From contig JADLSH010000122.1 of assembly GCA_016169945.1 (NCBI GenBank), positions 62,001 through 126,000 on the forward strand: a stretch of 64,000 nt of DNA, in the 5' to 3' direction. Of the stretch, positions 52,766 through 60,311 are shown in pieces. The translations under genes and the position numbers were made by a program. The notes below the pieces were generated by a model. The model saw nothing but the letters and a program-made list of their open reading frames with translations, was not told the origin of the DNA and did not search any database. How positions within the stretch are numbered: position 1 is the first letter of the stretch; each line of letters starts with the position of its first letter. The DNA is from Trachythela sp. YZ-2020. Taxonomy: Eukaryota > Cnidaria > Anthozoa > Malacalcyonacea > Clavulariidae.

Positions 52766-53077
52766 TTGAAATTATCAGCCGGACTATACAATTAACCACC
52801 ATTTAACTACAAAACGGGTAGTTATAAAGTAGTTGAGAATTAAATACAACCGGTCCCTTGTAATTGTCATAGTCAAATACAAACTTCCCTCTTGAAGATA
52901 ACACGCACCTGTACTGTGGAACATGCATGATGCACTCCTGGTGATCGTAAAATCGAACATATCACTGTGTGTACTTTGGGACAACATTCCACGAATGCTA
53001 AAACAGAAAATATTTACATATTTCAGTAAAATATCAAATTGTCCTATCACAAATTATTATTTGGGTAAATAGCGCAC

Positions 53078-54787
53078 ATGAAACATTACGAAACTTTGAA
53101 CCGGTCCACCACTCTCTATTTCAGTTATCATGATAGCGAGGACGAAACTGAAGAACCTTCGGAAACAGCTCCTGACATTAACAAGAGGCCAATGCACTGT
53201 GCCCGATCCGAGATCCACGCTCAAACCCTTCAACAAATGCACAAGGGGCTAAGCGCCACTTCGCTAGCCAAGTACCACTGCCTCGCCTGTTCCACACCAC
53301 CGTTTAGTCCACCTGCGACAACCCGTGCATCGCCAACACATGTTCTCGACACTGTTGGTAAGTACATGCTTACATTTAAACAGCAGCGGAAGCTGACCGA
53401 TCCTCTGCCGTATTCGTGGCGCGTTGAATCGTCGTCCAGCCATGAAATTAAAGAAATTCCAAAAGAATCTATTCATTTCTACGATGGTGACTCGTGCGAA
53501 GTGTACATCTCCGATAACAGCTCGGGTGATCTTAAGTCGCTCAGGACACACGGCAATTTCATACGAATTCGCCTGGAGTTTACCGACGCACCTGAAGTGT
53601 CTTACTCCGTACGCATTTACAAAGCCACCGACCCGACGTCCATTAGAAAGACCCAACTCTTGACGAGACATATTGGGATAGAATCTCTGCGCGCTGCCCG
53701 ATCAATCATCCACAAGGCAGATGCAGTTTACCTAGGAATACCAACCGATGACGAAGGTAACTCGACAAAACCGCGTGGTGCCTACGGTCGACTTATTATA
53801 GATATCGTGGTGAAAATAGATGGTATATCTCAAAGTCTCAGCGCATTATTAGCTGCACATGGATACACATTGTCTTTCTACACCACTGGCATAGACGTTG
53901 AGATAGATCAACGCATGCGGGCTGCCATTGCAAATCGTTCTGGAATCTTCAATTTGCCAGAAGAGGTGTTCTCTCACCCATTTAGACCGTGGAGCTGCGT
54001 AAAGAATGGAACCCTCGCAGAACGGTATCGGACGTACGTTCCGATTTCCAACCCCCCGGAATGTCCGGAGGACGCATGGATGCAACAAACACAGGAACCC
54101 ACCACGCCAATCGTTGTCGGAATAGATGATCAGATGGAGTCGAGCCAAGAACAAGATGCGTTCTTCTTTCGAATAGTACAATGCCCACTCAGATTCGAAA
54201 GCCATTGTTTCCCCGCGAAGAGCACCATTCCGAATGCAGGCTCTGGTCTGTTTCTGAAACAACACGAAGCGATTGAGAAGAACACACATCTTTGCCTGTA
54301 CGCCGAAAAAGCAACTCCAGCTAGTGAATCGGGCGGTCCTGAAACATCTCGCTTTTACGCCTTACAATGGAAAAAGCTTTACTTCGACGCCGAAATAGCG
54401 AACGGTAACAATTTGGGTCGCTATGCAAACCAACCACTTGTTCTCCAGTCACTGCGCAAGATTAAGGAACTATCCCTTGACTCCGTGCCACAGCTGGAGG
54501 AAAGAGATTGGCGCAAGGTCGAGGCAGAAATCGACGCGTGTTGCAATGCAGAATACACGGTGGTCGAAAGACAACTGGTCATTGTCGCCAAAGAGGATCT
54601 ACCGCGGACAACAGCACCAGAAGAAGTTTTTGTAAACTACGGCGGTCTAAGAAGCTACTGGATTCCGGCGGAATTGGCGAAACCTGGTTGTTTTGGAGGG
54701 GAGATTTCAGAACTAATTGCATGGTTATTCCAATCGCCAGAATGCAACTGGTCCGCAGATAATCGGAAAACCTGGGCATTTAGATAG
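53078..54787 (+). CDS. SNase-like nuclease / SET methyltransferase fusion
   Basis: The 569-residue open frame carries two domains. Residues about 130-265 match the staphylococcal nuclease (thermonuclease) fold: a DGD motif (D136, D138), R165 and D170/E173 in RLEFTDAPE, and R238 in AYGRL. These correspond to the nuclease's calcium-binding Asp residues, its Arg/Glu catalytic pair and its second Arg. The spacing from Glu to the second Arg is about 20 residues longer than in the bacterial enzyme. Residues about 380-530 match a SET domain: NAGSGLF at 386-392, GRYANQP around R448 (canonical RFINH, with His replaced by Gln), and VNYGG with Y521 as the likely catalytic Tyr. The expected role is nucleic-acid cleavage or binding combined with protein-lysine methylation, but activity is untested. 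The first ~110 residues are low-complexity. A strong acceptor (CTCTCTATTTCAG at 53112-53124) suggests the true exon may begin at 53125 after an upstream exon, so the ATG at 53078 is provisional. Confidence 0.8.
   Translation: MKHYETLNRSTTLYFSYHDSEDETEEPSETAPDINKRPMHCARSEIHAQTLQQMHKGLSATSLAKYHCLACSTPPFSPPATTRASPTHVLDTVGKYMLTFKQQRKLTDPLPYSWRVESSSSHEIKEIPKESIHFYDGDSCEVYISDNSSGDLKSLRTHGNFIRIRLEFTDAPEVSYSVRIYKATDPTSIRKTQLLTRHIGIESLRAARSIIHKADAVYLGIPTDDEGNSTKPRGAYGRLIIDIVVKIDGISQSLSALLAAHGYTLSFYTTGIDVEIDQRMRAAIANRSGIFNLPEEVFSHPFRPWSCVKNGTLAERYRTYVPISNPPECPEDAWMQQTQEPTTPIVVGIDDQMESSQEQDAFFFRIVQCPLRFESHCFPAKSTIPNAGSGLFLKQHEAIEKNTHLCLYAEKATPASESGGPETSRFYALQWKKLYFDAEIANGNNLGRYANQPLVLQSLRKIKELSLDSVPQLEERDWRKVEAEIDACCNAEYTVVERQLVIVAKEDLPRTTAPEEVFVNYGGLRSYWIPAELAKPGCFGGEISELIAWLFQSPECNWSADNRKTWAFR
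53112..53124 (+). promoter_or_regulatory. Candidate 3' splice site in the SNase-SET gene
   Basis: A pyrimidine-rich tract ending in TTTCAG sits 35-47 bases after the first ATG, in front of the acidic sequence YHDSEDETEE. If used, coding sequence 3' of it is in phase 2 and the first residues of the open frame would be intronic. I could not identify the partner exon. Confidence 0.4.
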
Positions 54788-54967
54788 TAGCCGTTTCCTT
54801 GTATATTTGATGTTTGGGAACATTCATTTGGGATTTTCTAGTTGAAATTTCTACGAACACTGCCTGCATTCCAGAATCAATCTCAGTTCTGAATAGACAT
54901 TATGCATTATGACGTTTCTTTGCTGTGTTTGACTACAACTACCAGAATTCTTTGCGAGGATCTAAAA

Positions 54968-54973
54968 AATAAA
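54968..54973 (+). terminator. Candidate polyadenylation signal of the SNase-SET gene
   Basis: AATAAA lies about 180 bases after the TAG stop, the first such hexamer downstream on this strand. Confidence 0.5.
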
Positions 54974-55950
54974 ATACTAGAAAATATTTCTGGTATTTGT
55001 GGTCATGCACAGTATGAAAATGTCACTATGCATAAGGTCTATTGCCAGAACTGAAAACGCTTGCACCAATGCATATATCAAGCGCCCTAGTGAGTAGAAA
55101 ACTGTTATAGATAAACAAATCGAAGATATTATATTTCATTAAAGTAGATATCTGCATTATCCTGAAATATTAATGGGCTGTTTAAAACAAAAAAATTCAT
55201 TGAAACTTGTCTGCCCGGACTGTTGAAGGACTGCTTGAAGACAAACTTACCGTACCACGCTTGCAAGTGATGGACCAGGCGGAAATCATAGACAAAAGCA
55301 TAATGTACGTCCAACCTACCACCATGGTAGCTGTAAATTGTAAATAATGTTTCGTTACATTAATGGACACTTAACATACCTATTTTAATATGTTATTTAA
55401 CATTAGCAAATTGATATTTTGTATGCAGGCCTTTCACTAATTAGTGTTTAAATACAATAATCTAAGTATAATCTTTGTTTATTTTTCCAAGTGATTTTCC
55501 AGCCTATAAGTCACATTTAGAGACACTTTCACTATATTTTTCCGAGTTTCTGACTATAATTCATGTTTTTAAGTTCAGTATTTCCACTTAGCCATTAATA
55601 TCATACATCGAACACTCCAATCAATATTGTTTACAATATGTGTTGCAGTTTGTATTTTGAAGTGCACAATCCTTCGAGTATATTGGTCATTGAGGAGGTA
55701 AAACACATTCTCAATCTCTCTTTTAATAGTTAAGAACATTCTTGTATTCAAGCCTTTTAACACATAATAATACTAGCTTACCTTCAAAGTTAAATTATCG
55801 CATCTAATGCAAATCTTGTATGTTGTATAATTTCGAAAATCCAACATGGCGTTCGAGAACGACATATAATTCTGAAGCACATTATTACTTGATACCGCAT
55901 GGTATTAAGTGAACTGACCTAAGTATATGGCCTGGATAAACTGACTTCTT
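54974..55950. other. ~1-kb AT-rich intergenic stretch
   Basis: No gene, RNA gene or clear repeat is visible. Short minus-strand open frames (near 55129 and 55575) lack motifs and were not accepted. Confidence 0.5.
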
Positions 55951-56165
55951 ATGCATGGGTACTTCATCTTGCATTGTATAGATGAAATTGTTTAACCATC
56001 CAGTTGTAAAATATAGATCACTGGGTTACTGAACTGCATTAGATTGACTGGATGGTTGAACCATTTCATCTATACAACATGAAGTATGCATTTGAATGAA
56101 ATCTACTGATCTATATTTAATTGACTGGATGGTGGAACCATTTCATCTATGCAAGATGAAGTATG
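55951..56165. repeat. Three-copy inverted/direct repeat cluster
   Basis: The segment 55951-56020 is the reverse complement of 56107-56165, running from a TGATCTATATTT end through ACTGGATGGT and TTTCATCTAT to AGATGAAGTA. A third copy lies between them at 56047-56091, in the same orientation as the last. The structure resembles a foldback element with one arm duplicated. It sits in the 3' region between the convergent SNase-SET and minus-strand recombinase genes. Confidence 0.8.
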
Positions 56166-56320
56166 TTGTACATGTGTTAAATCATTGAAAAGGGCGTGTG
56201 CTCGTGTCTTACTAAAGGCGCTTGTGGCTGCGACCATACGATCCATATCTAACGCCGGAGCACAGCTACGATGGAAGGGTTTAATTGTTAGGGATTTTTT
56301 GCCCCACCCTGTCAACATTC

Positions 56321-56375
56321 CCTGTGGGAGGAAACCGGTGTACCCGGAGAAAACCCACGACTTTCGGCAGACTCT
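56321..56375. repeat. Candidate conserved dispersed-repeat motif
   Basis: The GC-richer segment containing GTGGGAGGAAACCGGTGTAC and CCGGAGAAAACCCACGAC stands out from its AT-rich surroundings. It resembles a motif I have seen repeated in many metazoan genomes within short interspersed or non-autonomous elements. I cannot name the family with confidence. Open frames across it on both strands are judged incidental. Confidence 0.35.
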
Positions 56376-56573
56376 TTTCACATGAATATCATAACGCGCT
56401 TGCCCTGGCAAATGCGCCACCGAAGACGAGACGTAGAAAATACTACAGCTTCGATATACACACACTCGAATACACACACACTAATAAATATTTACCTCAA
56501 ACCTCAAAACTGCAACATTGAAAACAGTTTTTAACAAAATATTTTAATAACATAGGCTACAATAAAGAATGCT

Positions 56574-56579
56574 TTTAAT
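56574..56579 (-). terminator. Candidate polyadenylation signal of the minus-strand recombinase
   Basis: On the minus strand this reads ATTAAA, about 80 bases past the stop codon. A second ATTAAA lies at 56543-56548. No AATAAA is nearer on that strand. Confidence 0.35.
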
Positions 56580-56660
56580 AATGGCTCTCTGTAAGAGTTC
56601 AACAAATACTTCATTTATGCGTAACGGATATCCTAAGCAAGCTAAGTTCAACTCTAATTA

Positions 56661-58900
56661 CTAGTTGCCATGCACACATGTAAATATATCCTCAGCCGAA
56701 GTTCTTAACTCGTAAGCTTTTTCCGAAGGATTGTAAACCACGTCCAACGGAAAGACTAATGCATCGGTCGGCTCTCTCCAAACCCTTCCCGGTTGCAAAC
56801 GGTACAAGTTATGGGACCCATCCATTTGTTGCAAGTGAATTAGATGTGCTTCGCTGCGATCTTCGGTCAACCTGGCCACTTTCGCTAAGAAAAAATCTAT
56901 GTTCTCTTTCGTTGATACCCTATCAAGCAGGGCCACAATGTCCCCAGGGCCGGCCTTTAGCTCAGACTCCCCGCTTGAATTCTCACCGTCCTCAATTTCT
57001 TGCGTGGCAGCGACTATCTCGTCCGGCTCGCCAAAGACACCGGCTGTAAGTTTAGTGCGTAAAAGTTCCCGGCTTGCCTTAGTTTTCTCCGCGTGTGTTT
57101 GATCGTTGTAAACTGTTTCTTGATAGCGTACGGAGTGTTTCATGAGGGTTGCAAGGCTTTTGCGCAGATCAATATCTTTGGATTCGTCGATTGTTGAGAA
57201 ATAGGTTATCAAGGCATGTCTCAAGGCAGTTGTGCTAACCCGGATAAATACTTCACGTTCGAATATATCCCCTATGTATTTAGCGATTGCACTGCTGGTC
57301 CGAAATGGCTCTCCATAAGCGTTTAAGAAGAAATAGTCGTGCGGTTTTCCGAGCATTAAAGATGGCCGCGCATTAGCGAACAATTGCAGAAAATGAACTA
57401 ACTCTAAATCGTCGGAAAGATCCAATTTTGTAGGACCCATGCTTTTGGCAGTTTTAAAGTCGGACTGGACAATATAAATGCTTTGGTCGAGCTCAAATAC
57501 AATGAAATTTCCTGATTTGAAATGGCTAAAATCGAAGGGCTCGTGTTTTTCAGATTCCAAATACAGCTCCAAAGAACGTATTTCTTTGGATCGACCTGGC
57601 ATTGCTCGCATATATAAAGCCAAGAGCACGAAATTATGAAGGTGCCTGGCCTTCTGAGGTCCGCTAGATTCGAAATATTTATCTCTCAAATTGCGTAGAG
57701 TTTCCAGAACGTGAGCGAAATAAAACTGCTGACTTGATTTTTTTATTAAACCTTCCTTCGCACATTTAGAAAGCACATAACTCTCCTTCTGAAATTGGCG
57801 CTGATAATTACGATAAGCGTGAATTTGAGGAGACTTTTCCGGGTCGCCATTGGAGTCATGCATCTTAACGGTATACTTGACAACATTAATGGCTACTGTC
57901 AGGAAATTAACTATCGTAGACGGTTTCAATTTTCGAACATCCCTGTTGTACTCGATATATTTTGTGTACATGTTTGCGTCGCTAAAAAGAGACAACGATA
58001 AATTGGGAATTTTCTCAATGTTGGCGCAATAAAACATAAAACCTAATAACCTTTCTATCATTTTATCTGTCGTCGCCTTGGAAAAGGGGGGGGAACAGCG
58101 AGTTGGATTGAGGATCTTTTCATAATAGTCACGTAAACTTTTCACTTCGGCTCGTAATTGCTGTGAGGCGTCTTCGAGTGATAGAACGGAACTCCGCTTT
58201 CCACGAACGGGAGATTTCGCGGGCAATTCAACAAATTGATCGCCGTGACTTTCCTGCGAATTAGACGAAATCTTTCGATCCACAGCTGTTTTATCCTCGT
58301 TTTCGTCTTCGTCGTTGTCCGAGCTATCGCTGTAACCGACGACACTGAAACCTCGTATTTCCTCGAATGCAACTGATGCAGTTGTCGAACTTGTTGTCGC
58401 GGATGGCTGAGTCTGGCTAGTGCTGGTCGCAATACATGTCGCAGACTGGTGTAAGTTCTTAGGAGTCTCCGCTATTCTCGGACGTTTGTTTGGAGACGCT
58501 CGACACCCGTTGTCTCTGTAACTCACAACACTCAAACGTGGTATTTCTTCGAATGCAACTGATGTAGTTCTGCTATTCTGGTTTGTGCTAGTCGAAGTAC
58601 ATGTCGCCGACTGGTGTGAGGTGTTAGGAATCTCCGTAAATCTCGCGTTTGTAGCTGATCGATTGTCCAACAGACGCTGAAGGTCGTTGTCGGAAATAAG
58701 TCCAAACGAGCCACACAGGAGGGGTTACCGCTTCTAAAAAACGCTCTTTCTTCTGTTGAGCATGTCACGGTCGGGATTTTGAGAGATTTAGTCCAATTTC
58801 TCACGGTACTTTTGGGCGTGTTTGGGTAAATCTTACTGCAAACGTCAATAAAACAATAATATTTCAGCTCATCCCTCTTGACAAATCTTAGAGAGTCCAT
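56661..58900 (-). pseudogene. Tyrosine recombinase (Crypton-like) with one frameshift
   Basis: This is a site-specific tyrosine recombinase, paralogous to the plus-strand gene at 60312-62839. The reading begins at an ATG (58900-58898; MDSLRFVKRDELK), encodes a helix-turn-helix-like segment (PKSTVRNWTKSLKI), then needs a frame change near 58722 before the long frame that runs to the stop at 56661. The change equals one missing base. The simplest site is the four-base C run (minus strand) at 58721-58724, because the second frame has a stop just upstream of it. Counting from the TTG at 58670, the catalytic residues are R360 (GRSKEI), K406 (SDFKTAK), R484 (TTALRHAL), H512 (LMKHSV) and Y521 (TVYND), all present. 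A KRPRIAE basic motif and an acidic SSDNDEDENEDK stretch lie in the N-terminal linker, which contains an internal duplication. The last ~100 residues form a conserved domain (PGDIVALLD onward). Either a recent pseudogene or an intact gene with a consensus error; the complete active site favours the latter. Confidence 0.8.
58300..58640 (-). repeat. Internal duplication in the recombinase linker
   Basis: Two copies of a segment reading HQSATC...TSVAFEEI...SVV(S/G)Y occur in the N-terminal linker of the minus-strand recombinase, separated by the KRPRIAE basic motif. The copies differ in length and at several residues, so this duplication is older than the 126-bp repeats in the paralogue. Confidence 0.65.
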
Positions 58901-59195
58901 TCGTGGCTATAAACGAAAAGAACATAGTTAATTTTTTCCTAAGACACTCACACTTTGCAAGTACGGTATTGGCCAAAAAATCCATTGGTATGATTTCCTT
59001 TGACGCAGGTTAACTAACAAAAACAAAACCTTGGTTTCACTTTAAAGCTCAATTTGAAACTTTGTACATTGTACGTATTTTAGTGCACCTGAAACAACAC
59101 AGAAACGTGCCTGCCATAGTTTACAATATGAAAGTTTCTTTTGTGGATTTGCTAGTCCAAACTGTTATTTTAAGCAATGAATCGAAAGATAGATA
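58901..59195. other. Non-coding start of the divergent intergenic region
   Basis: It is the 5' flank of the minus-strand recombinase. No TATA box or other promoter element was identified with confidence. Confidence 0.4.
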
Positions 59196-59240
59196 TACAT
59201 ACATACATACATACATACATACATACATACATACATACAT

Positions 59241-59293
<53 letters not shown>

Positions 59294-59322
59294 TACATAC
59301 ATACATACATACATACATACAT

Positions 59323-59395
<73 letters not shown>

Positions 59396-59485
59396 TACAT
59401 ACATACATACATACATACATACATACATACATACATACATACATACATACATACATACATACATACATACATACATACATACATA
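59196..59485 (+). repeat. Compound microsatellite (ACAT)n/(AC)n
   Basis: Alternating blocks: ACAT to about 59257, AC to 59289, ACAT to about 59339, AC to 59391, ACAT to 59485. Long open frames on both strands across it are artefacts of the repeat. Confidence 0.98.
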
Positions 59486-59904
59486 AAATGTTAGTTCAAC
59501 ACGCTAACCCCAACAACAAGGGGGGCATACCAGAATATATAAAGAATGAAAAAGTCAAAGATATAAATGAAATGAATACAAAATAGACAAAATAGAAACA
59601 GAACATGCAAACATAACTATATTACAGATTATCAAATTTAATGATCATGCCATAATTAATAAACCTTCCTAATCTATGCATGGAACGGGACCTCGGAATC
59701 GTATAAGTCTTAGCATGAAACAATATGTTTGTTTCCTAATAACTTATTCTAATAACTTACACTAATCTCATTAGATGTATAAACGTTTGCACAGCAAAAA
59801 CGCCTTAGGATAAGTCAATCTCAGATTTGGGGGTCAGCTGAATACATGCAGAGTCTGTCGAGGGAAATTACGGACTTAAAAATGTGGAATTTTCAAAGTT
59901 CTAA
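59486..59904. other. Non-coding stretch, nothing recognised
   Basis: AT-rich sequence in the divergent intergenic region with no gene-like frame, RNA gene or repeat that I can identify. Confidence 0.4.
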
Positions 59905-59908
59905 GTAC

Positions 59909-59975
59909 GAACTGAACCCCATGGGTTCGCCCCTGAGTCAGGGATTATGTTAAGATGGGGCGGGACACACGTAGT
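59909..59975 (+). repeat. Degenerate satellite A/B relic
   Basis: The stretch with CTGAACCCC and CGCCCCTGAGTCAGGGATT followed by ATGTTAAG and a later ACACACGTA parallels the satellite A order CTGAAGCCCC, GCCCCCCTGGGTCAGGGATT, GTGCTGAG, CACACGTC. The best part matches at most positions over about 26 bases, but the flanks are eroded. It is in the same orientation as both arrays. Confidence 0.5.
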
Positions 59976-59991
59976 TTTACACAAAACGTAT

Positions 59992-60162
59992 ACTAACCCT
60001 ATGATTAACCCTAATTATAAAAATACACACTGATAAACATATAGTTTAGTCGACGGATAAGTAATTTATGCTTAAAGTTACAAAAAGTTGTCACCCATAA
60101 GACCACACAATCCCTAACCCTAACCCTAACCTTTAAAACGACTACAACCCTAACCCTAACCC
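59992..60162 (-). repeat. Telomere-type (CCCTAA)n tracts
   Basis: Perfect CCCTAA repeats occur at 60112-60132 and 60147-60162. Scattered single copies lie at 59995-60017 (CTAACCCTATGATTAACCCTAA). On the minus strand they read TTAGGG, the ancestral metazoan telomere repeat. The tract is too short to be a functional terminus and is best read as an interstitial telomeric sequence from past end repair, fusion or insertion. Confidence 0.85.
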
Positions 60163-60302
60163 ATATTTGGTAAAGTTAGTTTTACAGATCGCAAGCATCT
60201 ACTTAAATTTCGCACACAAATCTGTTTTGTGTTCGAAATTTGAGTACATGACGTCTGCTGTGTGTTCGCTTCTAGAATTTATCGCGTTGTAATATACTCG
60301 AA

Positions 60303-60311
60303 TTTTTTTAG
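60303..60311 (+). promoter_or_regulatory. Candidate 3' splice site before the recombinase exon
   Basis: A T7 run followed by AG lies directly before the open coding frame and after the nearest in-frame stop (TAA at 60290-60292). Use of this site would leave the exon in phase 1. No partner exon or donor was identified with confidence. Confidence 0.45.

Noticed and set aside
53358..53383. A 26-base GTAAGT...ACAG intron inside the SNase-SET frame
   Set aside because: It is too short for metazoan splicing, and removing it would shift the frame out of the nuclease domain.
59121..59586. Open frames of 100-174 residues across the microsatellite on both strands
   Set aside because: They encode only Tyr-Ile-His-Thr or Met-Tyr-Val-Cys repeats of (ACAT)n/(AC)n and have no coding signal.
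59992..60162. A true chromosome end at the telomere-type repeats
   Set aside because: Only a few repeat copies are present and unique coding sequence continues on both sides.
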